A DNA stretch of 64,000 bases, taken from positions 2,418,001 to 2,482,000 of the forward strand of contig NC_063012.1 in NCBI RefSeq assembly GCF_020509005.1, read 5' to 3'. The notes under the pieces are model-generated. The model made no database searches and was not told the DNA's origin. It was given only the letters and a program-made list of their open reading frames with translations. A program made the translations under genes and the position numbers. This document shows positions 36,316 to 48,700 of this stretch, one piece after another (the first letter of the stretch is position 1; the number at the start of each line of letters is the position of its first letter). The stretch is from Fulvia fulva (taxonomy: Eukaryota > Ascomycota > Dothideomycetes > Mycosphaerellales > Mycosphaerellaceae).

Positions 36316-39300
36316 AGATAGATAGATTTGTTATTCCCCTGTTCTAGGACCCTATCCGGCCTATATAGGTATATATCTATTGTTATATATAAAGGGAAAC
36401 CCGAATAGGTGAAAACCCTTCCCACCCCCGACTACTCCTTATCTAGTTTAGCTTTCCCTCTAAACGTACGTAGTCTATGTTACTACCCCGTTAGCCCCCG
36501 CTCCTAGCCGGTCTCGTCGCGCTACGTCGTGTCCTCTCTTCCTATACTGTTCCTACTAGGCGGTACTATTCTAGCCAGCCCTTCTCTAGTATCTAGTTCG
36601 TAATGCGCCGTAGGTCCTTAGCGTTGTTAAGAAGTGCCCTAATCGTCCGGTTCCTCGCCTTTACTATCTACTCCCCCCTTCCTAGCGACTACCTCGGACA
36701 GACGAGGAGTGCGTACCGTACGTTCTAGGAGCGATAGCCGTAGGGGCAGCTAGTATTCGTGTATCCTAGAACCTTCCTCTATAATAGGTACCCCTAGAGG
36801 CCGATATGTTCGCTTCGTAGTTAGGTTACTATACTACTCTATACCCTCGTAAGGCGGTAGTAGATAAGCTTCGGGGGGTGCTTAACCGCGGATTTTGTAG
36901 CTGACTATTCCTTAGGTTGTCCCGCTAGCTAAGGGCGTCTACTATGCCCTACAACCTAGTTGTTCCACCTCTCTTTCTATAGTTACTCTACAAACGATTT
37001 CTTACCTTCCTATTATATTACTAGCTATTCGTCCCTTACCCGGTAGTTCGGCTTGTTTCCGGGTCGAATGCCCCTATACGCTAGTACTAATTCGCGGGCC
37101 CTTACGACTACACTAGCGATGACCTTCTATACTAGGTACTATGCCGACTTGCCTAAGTAGGAGGTCCGTAGTCCCTAGATATATAGGTCGATCGGCGGTA
37201 TAGCGGTCTCGTACTTAAGCATCCTCGTTAGTATCGACTTATATGCCCCGGTGACCTTCCTTAGGCATTGGTTTTAGATCTTCGCTAGCGGCGCGACGAG
37301 TCCCTTCGATAGGTAGGCCCTCTCGCCTAAGGACTACACTTAGCTACTATAGGTAAGGACTAGCCGTATAATAGCCGTATATAGAAGTCGTAACTACCGA
37401 AAGTCCGCCCCCTATATAGACGTAGTGAGCCTCTAGCATAATGCTATATTCTATTTAGCTTTCCGTAATATTACCTATACGTACTTCCTCTACCGTAGCG
37501 CCGGGTCCACCTATAGTCCGAGGATCCTAAGCTGATTTGCCGGGTTAGTCGTATGCCCCTATATCTAGATAGAAGCTTATATATTATAGAACCGTAGCCG
37601 GCGCGTAAAGTGTATCAGATTGTACTTTTCTAGGGCAAACCGAGCCCCGTGCCTCCTAGCCTAGTCCTCGTAGATCTTGTGCTTCTCTTCTAGTAGCCTA
37701 TAGTTCTCCTTAGTCGAGGAAGACTACGCTAGGATGTTTGTGTCGTCTACGAAGCCGCTCGTAGCGGTGTTCTAGGATTCTAGGGCTAGGAGCAGCGTCG
37801 CTATAAAGAAGAGGAACAGAATAGGTACTAGCGTTAAGCCTTACGGGATTCTAGTATAGACTACTTGAAATGGGCTTCTATACTAGCCGACTAGGATCGA
37901 CGTACTACGGTTTTAGAGGTAGGACCGTACGAAGTTAACAAGCCACTTAGGGAGTCCTTTCGACCTTAGGATGTAGAGTAGCCGCGGGTATAATACGTAG
38001 TCGAAGGCTCCCGATATGTCTAGGCTAAGTAAGGAAGCCACCTTGTCCCTATTCTTATACTAGATAGCCTTTACCTAAGAGGTGATAAGTTCTATCGCGG
38101 ATAGCGTCGATCGCTATAGGCGCGCACCTATCTAGGTGTCCGGGAGTAGGGAGTGTTCCTCTACCGCCTCGGAGAGTCTCGTTATAACCAGCTTCTTAAG
38201 CGCCTTCCTAAGAGTATTAAGGAGCGTAATTAGGCGGTACGACTTTACCTACGTATAGTCTTCCTTCTACGGCTTACGTAGGACCACTATCGTCGATTGT
38301 TTAAAAGCTATCGGGTAGTACCCGGTCTATAGGTAGGCGTTAAAGATCGCTATAACTACTAGGGCTAGTTGATCTCTACACTTCTTTAGTAGCTCGTTTA
38401 GGATCCTATCCGGCCTCGGGGCTTTCTTCGCCGGCAACTTCCTTAGTATAGCGGTAACTTCTCCCTCGGACACCTCCTATTAGACCGCGATACTAGGGGC
38501 TAGGGGAGTAGAGCTATTTATATCGCTTAGATTAGCCTCGACTAGGGGCGGGAAGAACTTGCTAGCTAGTAGACGCGCCTTAGCCTCGGGGTCGCTAACC
38601 GGGCTACTAGGCGATTGTAGCGCTAGGATAGAGAAGGAGGGGCCCTATATAGGGTCCTGTCGGGCCCATTTCGCTAGCTTCTACATCCTCTCTAGCTTGC
38701 CGGCGATTTCTTCTACTATAGCCCTCTAGCCGACTGCTTTCTCCCTTCGTATCATAGCTTTCTTCTATTAGTATGCCTCCCTATATACGTTCTAGGCCTC
38801 CTCGCTATAGCTGCTCGTCTATACCCGGCGGGCTCTCCTTACTTCTCTTACTACCGTAGTGCACTCCGGCGTCTAGTATAGTTTAGACTATGTCGTTAGT
38901 TAGGTAAGCGGAACGTGAAGTAAGGTCGCTTTTCTTATTTCGTCTATTAACCCCTAGACTGCTTCGTCTATCTCGTCTTTACTATTGTATTGCTACTACG
39001 CGATCTAGACTAGCCTCTTAGAGTCATCGAGGTACGCCTAGATGTTAGCCTAGTAGGCCTTTCCCTAGTTTGGCTTAGGGGTTCCCGCTAGTATACGTTA
39101 TATCTATATCGTAATAGAGGTCCTAACTAGTATATAGTCTAACGACGCCTCGAGTTTATGTTCGATCCTATAGTAGGTTACCGTATAGTAGTAGCTATCT
39201 AAGATCTAGGAGAGGTCGATCGTGCCTTAGAGTCCCCCTCTCTTCTAGGTGCCTAGGTCCTTCGGGGTATTAAGGGCAATTACGTTACTCGCTATCAAGT

Positions 39301-41147
39301 CGAGTACTTCGTCGGCTATAGGGTGCGGCTACATAAGGCTTTCCTAGGAAGGGTAGTATATATTGAAGTCTCCTACTACGATGTGGCACCCTTGTCTCTT
39401 AAGCGTACTGTCTAGGTGTCTATAGACCCCTAGGTCGCGGCTAGACCTCGAGGCTAGCGGTTATATATATAGGTTGTGTATCTAGGTACTACCTACGTAG
39501 AGGGAGGTAATATCGCCCCCGCCTTCTTCGTCTACGTAGTACACTACCTCCTAGTCGGATTCTAGTATGTCCTTACTGATATAGAAGCACGTACGGGGTC
39601 TACCGTCGCCTCGTAGGCATATCGTATAGCCTAGTGACTTATAGGTCGTTAGTCTCTTATAGTACGGGTTAATCTATAGCTCCTAGATTGTAAGGACGTA
39701 GTAGACGCGCGGGTCCGCCTCGTATAGGAAATGGTTCTAGACTATATCCTTGCTATAGTTGACGTTATACTAGATGATACTAAGCGTATCGAGGCTAGTT
39801 ATCGGCATCGATAATTATTTCCTCTATATCGTCCTATGTCCTACTACCCTATACGTCCTAGTCTACGCCTATCGGCTATATACTAAAGGGGAGCCGGGCC
39901 TAGTTAGATTCCCTCGCCGTAGCTAGTAGAGCACGTGGCCTCCCGTACGCCCTAGGTTACGTATCCTTTATATCGTTCTCGGCCCTAGAGCGCTTATACC
40001 CGACCGCCGCTAGTTAGTTCCGGTGTAGGCTAGCCTTACGGTCGCCGTAGAATCTTAGGGCGACGGTTCTGTTTGTGATTGCCTTGTTTTTCGCTAGTTT
40101 CCGCTATAGGCATTCCGTACTATACGATAGGTAGTGCCCCGGACAGTTCGCGTACCGTCTCGTAGTCGATATATAGTCCCTAGATATATAGTCTCCTATA
40201 TAGTTCGAGTAGGCCTACTTGTTTATACACGTATAGGTTTGGTGTCTATACTATTAGCATTTGAAGCATTGGAGGACACGAAAGGATAAGGAGTGCTTTT
40301 CTACTGTCTTAAGGCTATATTGCTAGACTAGGCCTTATTCTATCGCTAGATCCGCCGCTTTCGCGTCTTATAGCTATACTATTAGCGCCGAGGCCTTCTT
40401 GCCTTCTAGCCATTTCCTATAGAGCCAAGTCGCCTTCTAGATTAGAGAGTTAAGAGTGACCGGGTTGTCCTCTTAGAGAGCGCGTAGGTGACCCTAGTTA
40501 GTTAGGTCAAACTCCTTAGGCATATCGTGGACTAGGATCGTAAATTATTTCGTTAAGACCTTCGCTAATACCGTAACCTTAGATGCCTACTGTAGCTATA
40601 CCTCTAGGTGCCTCCTAGTAGTAGTAGAGCTAGTATAGATCTATAGAGTGCCGTTAGACTATTAGTTCACTACGACTACCCCTAGTTAGTTGATTCGTTA
40701 GGCGAGCTCCTTGTTCGATAGCTTCGTAACTTCGGCCTAGTCTTCCTTTGCTACAATACGGATCGTAACTATATCGTACGTTAGGCGGGGGCCTAGTATC
40801 GATGCCGCGACCGATGCCTAGCTATAGGGGTGTTAATTCCGGGTGGCCTTACTAATCGCCTAGGACGTCGTCCTTATTTCTTATTGCCCTCGGTAATACG
40901 ATAGTATAAGCGCCGTACGTAGCTAAGTAATCATTACCTATAGAGACCGGTAAGGGAGCTAATCGTTAGTTTCTATACTTTTTGCGTCCTCTATAAGTTG
41001 CTGCTAGTTGTCTTAGGGGGGCTTCGCCTATAGGGCCGTAGGCGCCGTTAGTGCCGTAGCCTAGGCCACTATTACCTAGGAGTTGCCTAATGTAGCTAGG
41101 CACCTCCGCGGCGTTTAGAGCTAAAGAAACAGGGTGAAGAGAGCTTC
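36316..41147 (-). mobile_element. LINE beta, near full length, copy beta-2
   Basis: This is 4.8 kb, collinear with and nearly identical to the reverse complement of 24725-29549. Tail atag repeats lie at 36316-36327, and the 5' side ends at about 41147. Reverse transcriptase FVDD is at about 37745-37765, endonuclease GDFN at about 39360-39380, and an ORF1 knuckle at about 40240-40285. Flanks are aggagttctatatag at 36301-36315 (the reverse complement of 24525-24539) and ctctctatatatata at about 41149-41163 (the counterpart of 29550-29563). Confidence 0.85.
36338..36369 (-). other. LINE beta 3' stem-loop
   Basis: On the sense strand this reads CCTA (CCTG before RIP) at the 5' side and CAGG at the 3' side, around TAGGCCGGATAGGG. 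It occupies the same place before the ATCT tail as in gamma, delta and epsilon. Confidence 0.6.
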
Positions 41148-41423
41148 CCTCTCTATATATATAAAAACAAGATAGTATAGCTATATATACTAAAGGGCAC
41201 TACAACAGCTTAATGAAATATCTATCTATCTATATAGGGAGTAATATTCGATAAGGTAAGGGTAATATATAAGGCGATTATTAGACTAGCTATATTATAT
41301 AGGGTATAGATTTAGGGTATAGGAGGCGTAGGTAAGCCGATCCCGAGACGGATAGAGTAACCTCTAAATAGGACTTAGGTAGGTAACCTACGTAGAATAC
41401 TAGGGGTATATAAGACAACGTTA
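41148..41423 (+). mobile_element. LINE gamma 3' tip and a second short gamma fragment
   Basis: The segment 41148-41235 is the last 85 bp of LINE gamma on the plus strand, ending in atctatctatctata, and matches the reverse complement of 13171-13260. The segment 41236-41423 is another gamma piece. It is the reverse complement of about 14136-14330 and reads through the region after the reverse transcriptase palm. The second piece lacks a tail of its own and is cut by a LINE beta tail at 41424. Confidence 0.75.
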
Positions 41424-41523
41424 ATAGATAGATAGATTTATTATTCCCCTATTCTAGGACCCTATTCGGCCTATATAGGTATATATCTATTGTTATATAT
41501 AAAGGAAAACCTAAATAGGTAAA
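41424..41523 (-). mobile_element. LINE beta 3' end, about 100 bp
   Basis: This is only the gatagatagat tail, stem-loop and about 60 further bases of LINE beta, matching 36316-36415. It joins LINE delta at about 41522 through the shared bases aaaag. It may be an extremely 5'-truncated insertion or a rearrangement scar. Confidence 0.75.
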
Positions 41524-43562
41524 AGAGGAGTATATAAAGCTAAAGGTATATAGACCTATTACCTTGCTTAATACACTAGGCAAACTCCTAGAAAAGATTA
41601 TAGCAGAAAGGCTAATAAACCTAGCTAAAGAACATAGAATCCTTCCTAAAGAATAGATAGGAGGTAGGAAACAAAGATCAACACTAACAGCTATAGAACT
41701 TATCACAGAGCAGATCAAGACCCTATAGCACTTTAGGAATAACAAAGCAGCCACACTCCTCTTACTAGATATATTAGGAGCCTTTAACAATGTCTTATAC
41801 TAGAGGCTGATCTACATCCTAAAACAGAAGGCTATCCCTAACTAGACAGTCTAGTTTATCTAGTCCTTCCTTAGAGGCAGAACTATAAGACTAAGACTAG
41901 GTAGATACAAATCTAATAGCATACCTATAGAGATAGGAATCCTATAGGGATTAATAATGTCCCTAATCCTGTTTCTCCTCTTTATAGTAGACCTACTAGT
42001 AAAGCTAAACTCTAGAAATATATTAGCCTTAGGGTTTATAGATGACATAAATATCCTAGCCTAGTTAGATAGTATAGAAGAGAACTGTAGAATCTTGTAG
42101 AAGAAACACAAGGAATGTAAGGAATGGGCTAGGAAATATAGGGCCAGATTTGCCCTAGAGAAGTATCAACTTATCTACTTTAGTAGAGCTAGAAACAGAC
42201 ACAAAATATAAGCCCTAATCACTAATTAGGGACACATAACAGACCCCTTAAGTAAATTAAGGGTGCTAGGAATATGGCTGGATCTAAAGCTTAGCTAGGG
42301 ACTATAGGTCAAGAAAGTATAGGTAAGAGCAGACAATAACAGGCAATCAATTAATAGGCTTAAGCCTCTATATAGGGAGCTACATTCGCGAAAGTAAAGG
42401 TTATATATAAGGCTATTATAAAGCCAGCTATACTATATAGAGCCTAGATCTAGTTAGCCTAAGACAAGATCCCAAAGAGAATTATAGATCCTATTAGTAG
42501 AGCCTAAGCCTCCTGTCTAAAAAAGGTGCTTAGAGCATATAAGTCAACTCTAATAAGGGTGGTCGAAATGGAGTCTAGCTCCCTACTAGCTAAGCTCTAC
42601 CTTTAAGGGTTGAGATACTAGTATATAGGAAAGACGTCTATATACCTAGCCTAGCTAGTAATCTAGAAGGCAGTCAACAAAATTAGGAGCTAGTATATAA
42701 GAAGGCATAGATAAGCAAGACCTAATCCAGCCCTATAGAAGTAGTAGGACCTATAGAAGTTCAAAGAACTAACAGAATAGCTACACCTAGCCCGGTAGGA
42801 ACAGGACAGAAGGGCTTAAGGGAGAGGATCAGCAGCTAGCTAAGGGAAGAAGCAACAGTCTCTAGCTAAAAGGATAGTAGGACTCTAGAAGACTAAATAG
42901 ACAAGAACCCTATAGAGGCTAGGAACCCTAAAGGCACTCTAACAGTTTAGTAGCTATAACTACCTACTGTACTTAGACCTGACTAGGTCAGAAGTAAGTA
43001 TAGCAATACAAATCCGCTCTAAACATATCGGAGTTAGGGCATACCTACATTAGAGAAAAGTCCTAGGTATCGAAGACAAGAGTTGCCTATACGGCTACCT
43101 GTCCTAGAATGTCGAATATAGACTTCTAGTTTGTAAAGAATAGAGTATAGGGAGAGGTGAATAGAGGGCAAGGGTAAGGAATAGAAACTTCTAAGCTATA
43201 ATTAGTAATAAGGGAGACCTCTAGAGAATTATAAGGTAGATTATCTACTAAGGATTTTTGGAGTAGTTCTCTCTTACTAGGGAAACAGAGAGATAGATTG
43301 AGGAGAGAAAGAAGGAGGAGGAGAGCAGGAAGAGGGGGACAACTCTAGGGTTATAGATAAGGCAGTTAGAGGCTAGCTACTATAACACTAGTACACCCTA
43401 ATAGAAGGAAAACTAAGAACTTATAGTAAGGAAGCTATTAAAGAAGGAGAGGAGGTTTTTACCTAGGAACAGGTTTTCTACCTTATATAGCAATATATAT
43501 AGACATAAACCCGTATAGGCCGGAGGGCACTATAACGGGTAAATGAATTATCTATCTATCTA
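41524..43562 (+). mobile_element. LINE delta 3' part, inverted copy
   Basis: This is the reverse complement of 19460-21517, from reverse transcriptase block KEDYTKLK to the tail at about 43548-43562. It carries more RIP changes than the left copy over 41524-42300, for example atagatgacat against the left copy's gtgtcatct read in reverse. It ends in the same Gyp2 LTR position as the left copy. Stops break all domains. Confidence 0.85.
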
Positions 43563-44050
43563 TATCCCGCTATTCGGCTAGCCCTATAGCCGCTAGGGCG
43601 CCCTAAAGATTCGTATTTAGCCTAGTTTATTAGTAGCCCGGTTAAGGTGTCGAGGCCTACTAGGAGGTAGATACGTTTAAGGTTAGGTTCCTTTATTCGT
43701 CTCTTCTACCCTCGTCCTCTTACTCGGCTCGAAGCCCTTATATACGGTAGGTCCCTCCTACTATCGTTAGGGGTACCTAGCTAGTATAGAGATCCTTACT
43801 TATCTCGCTCGTTCTTATACTACTATTCTAGCTAGGTATGAGTTTAAGTACGCTATAATACGGACAAGGCGTAAGATAGGGCGTAAACGTATTAATACCT
43901 TAGAATCGAATAAGTTCTACGAAGAAGAGAAGATAAGAAAGTCGCGAAGCCGCGATAAAGTAAACGTCGAGGTCAGGGTCTAGAGTCCGGGCGCGCTAGC
44001 GTACTAGGTTACGTAATACTAAGTATAGCCTTACGAGGTGAACCGTAATA
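43563..44050 (-). repeat. Gyp2 LTR, inverted copy
   Basis: This is the reverse complement of 18973-19459, including the LINE breakpoint at 43562/43563 and the polypurine tract ctaccctccctc at 44051-44062. Because breakpoints are identical, it is the second arm of an inverted segmental duplication. Confidence 0.85.
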
Positions 44051-45795
44051 CTACCCTCCCTCTTAAACCGCTATACGCCCTCCTACGGGGAAACATATCG
44101 CCGTAAGATATATCCGTAAGGAAGAACCGTACTATTAGGAAGCGCTAGCTTACGTCGGGTTAACCGTAGAGAGACTATATATATTGCCGTAGTAAGCCTT
44201 AAGTTGAGAGTCTATATTATATAGTAGTATACCTTAGACAAGCTTACTATATATTAAGCCTTAGCTTACCTTAAGTTGTATCTATATTACGTAGACGTCG
44301 TAGGGTCGACTATCGGTAACGATATCTAGGTCGTCTAATATCTAACCTTTAGGCTTACGCTATCTAGGTAGTAGACCGGCCGCTAACGGGTTCTTATAAT
44401 AATAATCTACTATCGCTTCCTCGGTACTACCTTTTAATTTGCTATAAGGCACTTCTATAATAGTACTACCTTCCTAGCGGACGGTATACTTTACGTACTT
44501 CTTAGCTCTACTAGTCTATCTACTATCTATAATCGCCTTAACCGCGTATTTCTCTAGCTCTTCGCTATCGCCTTCGGAGGCCTCGATAAGTAGTTAACCT
44601 TAGCTTTAATTAGGTAATAGGTCGTCGTTTACTAGGCGTAGAATACTAGTATAGAACCTCGGGTATATACGTATACTTTCCTAAAGGTCGAGCTCGTATA
44701 CGTCTACGTTAATCTTACGGGTAATCGTAAAGGGACCTATATTCTTATAGTTAAGTTTCTTATAGGGCCTTTAAGTACGGATATTTCTAGTATCTAGCTA
44801 AACCTTATCGCCGATCGCGTATCTTAGTATAGGCTTACGCTTATTTACTATAGTGTCTACGTACCGCTCTTAGGTATATCTAAGCTATATAATATAGTAT
44901 ACGTTAACGTTCTCTATAAAAGTCGCGAAATCTTCTACGTACCGCTTCGATAAGGCCTATACTTTCGGAAGCTTAGTACCGTTACCGCTCGTAGCCTAAG
45001 GTAATACCTCTATTCGAGGATTACGGCCTAGCGTTACGAAGAACGGTAATATACCTATAGTAGCGCTCTATTAATTGTTTAGGGCAAACTCTACGATAGG
45101 TAACTACTAGACCTAATCGTCCTACGTATAGTTAACGTACGCGCGTAGGTACTATTCTATAGCTTAGTTCGTACGTTCTAACTACCTATTAGTCTAAGGG
45201 TAAAAGGCAGTCGAGATCTTTATACGTATAGCTAGACGCGCTATTAGAGCCTTTTAGAATTAGCTTACCTACTAACTACTACGGTCTAATACTACCGTAT
45301 CGAATAGGCCCTAATCCTTAATTACGTACTTTAATACGGCGTCGGCCGCTACCTTAGGGGTCAAATCTACTACGGGTATAAGATGCTTCCTCTTAGTAAG
45401 TCTATAGACTAGGGTAAGGATAGCGTTATACTTCACGCCCTTAGTACTATAACTGTCCGGTAGCTCTACTACGTAACTAAGTACTACCTCCTTATAGGTA
45501 CCCGAGGGTACGGGTAACTATCGGAGTATACCTTAGTACGTATTATAAAGAGCCTTAGATCGTATATATAGGTAATAATTCTTAACGTACTTAGTAATAT
45601 CTACTACTAGACTAGGCTAGTAGTACGTATACGTAAGTAGGTCGACTGTCTTCTTACGCCTAGGATACCTAGCTAATAGAGTATCGTAGTACCTCGCTAT
45701 TAGCTCCGGACGAAGCTTATACGGTATATATATACGTCCTTAGATCTTAATTAGGTCACCGTCTAACTTATAGTCGCTAAGCGAGATATAGCTTC
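44051..45795 (-). pseudogene. Gyp2 integrase and chromodomain, inverted copy
   Basis: This is the reverse complement of about 17228-18972. It covers the Gyp2 integrase and chromodomain-like end. It stops abruptly at about 45795, where Gyp1 sequence of the same orientation starts. The corresponding left position, 17228, lies inside continuous Gyp2, so 45795 is the end of the duplicated segment or a later deletion. All frames are interrupted. Confidence 0.8.
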
Positions 45796-48700
45796 TATAG
45801 GCTCTACTCGAGTATCGAATATATACGGAGCAGATTCTATTAGAGGTAAGGCTCGAGGCGACTTATTTGTAACGGTGTCTTTTAGAATAACCCTAATTAT
45901 ATTAAGCCCGAGCACCTTAGTAGCTAGTAGGGACTAGTTAGATAGAGCTACGAAGCCTATAGGCGTAGACAACTCCGGCCGGTTATAGTGAAAGTCTATA
46001 ATAGCGGCGGCCGCGTGTTTAAGTATATCCTCTATAGGTTACTAGGTCTTACTATCCTCCTCGTTCTAATATCTAGCCCATTTCACCTTATACTATATAT
46101 CTACCTTACGCTTATGCCCCTTCTTCACCTTGCCTACCCGCTTACGGGTATATATATTAAGGATCTTTCCTACCTCGTGTATATACGTAGGTGCTACTAC
46201 TATATCGGCTACTATATTAGCCTCGGTAGTATTAGGTTCGATAGTTATTAGTAGTAGCGGCGCTAGATACTACCCTTTAAGTAGTAGGAAATCGGGGTGG
46301 TCGGCTCGTTATAGTAGTGAGGTATAGAAGCAGTTATTAAGTCCTACTAGAGCGTCTGATAGTTTCAGTCGATAAGAGAGTCTAGCCGGTATAACTTCCG
46401 TAATCTAGTAAGGGCCGGCATATTTCCTATCTAGCTTCTTAGATAGTCGAGTCGTGCGGATGTTCTTAGTACTAAGATATACCTAATTACCTACCTTATA
46501 GTCTAGAGGAATACTTCGGTAGCGATTTGCTACTTCTACTTAGAGAGCTTATAACATTCGTATATTCTCTTAAAGGTACTTATAAAGCTCGTAAATTCGA
46601 CGTACAAAGGTTTCTACTAATCGCGTATCTAGTCGCTAGAGAGTAGTTAGTCCTCCCTCCTTTCTAGCGTTTAGGTTAACTCGCTCTATAAACTTAGGGT
46701 TATAGCCTAAGGTAGCGTAGAACGGCGACACACTAGTAGTCTCGGATAGGTGATTGTTGATCGCGAACTAAGTAAGGCATAGCTATTCTGCCTAGTCATC
46801 CTATGCCTTATTAGTGAATATACGAAGATACTGTTCTATCGCCTAGTTAGTACGTTCTAACTATCTATTAGTTTCTAGGTAATATAAAGAACTTAGCTTA
46901 CGATTTATACGGAGCATCTTATAGTGTTTCTTCTAGAAGGTAGCAACCTACTACTTGCTACGGTCTGATATAATAGTGTTAGGAAACCCGCGCCGACAGA
47001 ACATATGTTTAAGGAAAAGCCTTGCCGTATTCTGTGCTGTTATTACGCTAATAGGGATCAGCTCGACTTCCTTAGTAAGCCTATTAGTAACGGTCATAAT
47101 GTTGTTATAGACTATGCCGTCAAGAGTACTATCTAGGAGTCTGATAACGAAGTCGACTACAATATATTTCTAAGGCCGATCTAGAACAGGAAGTGGCTAT
47201 AATAATCCTAGTGGCTAGGAGTATAGAGATTTTATTATACGGTAGGTACGGCAATTCGCGGTATATCTACGTACGGATCTCGCTAATCTAGGCTAGTAGA
47301 ATTTACGTACTACGAGTTTATAAGTACGAGCTCGTCCTAGATAGCCTACTACTAGAGCGTTATAGTTTATCTTAATTATCCTGGTCTATAAGGCTTAGTC
47401 ATTTAGTACCTATAAGCTCTAGCCGTCGTATTAATTTCGAACATATAGTAGGTCGCTATCCGCTTTATAGTATGCTAGGTGAATCTTCGCTCTCTATAGT
47501 AGTATAGGAGTACGGTCTTTCTATAGGTCCTTAATCGCGGTCTTAAGCTCGTTATCGGTTACGTACGCCGTCGACATTTAATACTCGAGTTCGGCTTCCC
47601 GTTAACTTTTACGCGTCGCCGGTTATTTAGTAGGCGTATCTCGTTCTATAGGTATAAACTCTTTAGCTTTAGGGTCTAGCTATACTAGTTCCTCTTCTTC
47701 CGGCGCATCTTCTACTATTACCTATAGTAAGGCGATCTTAAGGAATCGCTTAGGAGGTAGCAATGTCTGATACTAATACTAGTTCCGAGGGTCGTTCACC
47801 CCCTACGGAAGGTCCTAGCTACGTCTCGTTAGGCTGTCTAGCTTTGTACCTTGAAGTCCTAGACGGTATATTATCTTGAAGTTGAACTATAACAAGAACT
47901 TAGCCTAACGCGCTTGTCGCCAATTTAGCTACTTTGTCTTTATAAAGTATTCTAGGTTCTTATAGTCGGTATAAATCTTGACTAGCTATAAGTCCTTATT
48001 ATCTACTTCGTAGGCGAGCTCGGGTCTCTATTCCTTAAAAGCCTTAATAATAGCTAATAGTTCCTTGTTATAGATTTTATAATTGCACTCCTATAGACTT
48101 AACTTCTTCGAGTAGAAGGCTATAGGATGTAGTACACCCTTCTCGTTATACTACGAAAGTACGCCGGCGTTTATAAAATCTAGAGAATCTGTCTCTACTA
48201 CCGTTTCCCTACCTAGTACATAATGTACGAGCATACCGGCTTTGCTAAACGCAGCTTTCAAATTGTCAAAGGCTCGTTAGCAATCTAGTGACTATTGAAT
48301 CCTTCTATTCTTGTGATTGCTTAGTCCGTCCGACTTGGTCAGGTTTGTAAGAGGAGCAGCTATACGCGAAAATGCTTCGATGAACCGCCTATAGAAGTTG
48401 GCAAATCTAAGGAAGGCCTAGACATCCTTCAGGTTCTTAGGAGCTTCCTATGTCTAAATACATTCGAGTTTCTCGGGGTCTATCTCGATGCCGTTAGGGG
48501 TTATAATTAGCCTAAGATACCTCACCTTCTATTAGTAGAATTCGCTTTTGACCTTCTATTAGTAGAATTCGCTTTTGTCGATGTCTACTATAAGTCCTAT
48601 ATCGCGTAGCTTAGTAAGAACCTTCCGCACGTATTCAATATACTCCTCTAAGGTGTTACTAAAGATAAGTACGTTATCTAGGTAGGCCGATATAAAGCCG

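Noticed and set aside
36301..36330. GATA repeats as host microsatellites or GATA-factor sites
   Set aside because: They occur only at LINE 3' ends beside target duplications and are tail repeats of the elements.
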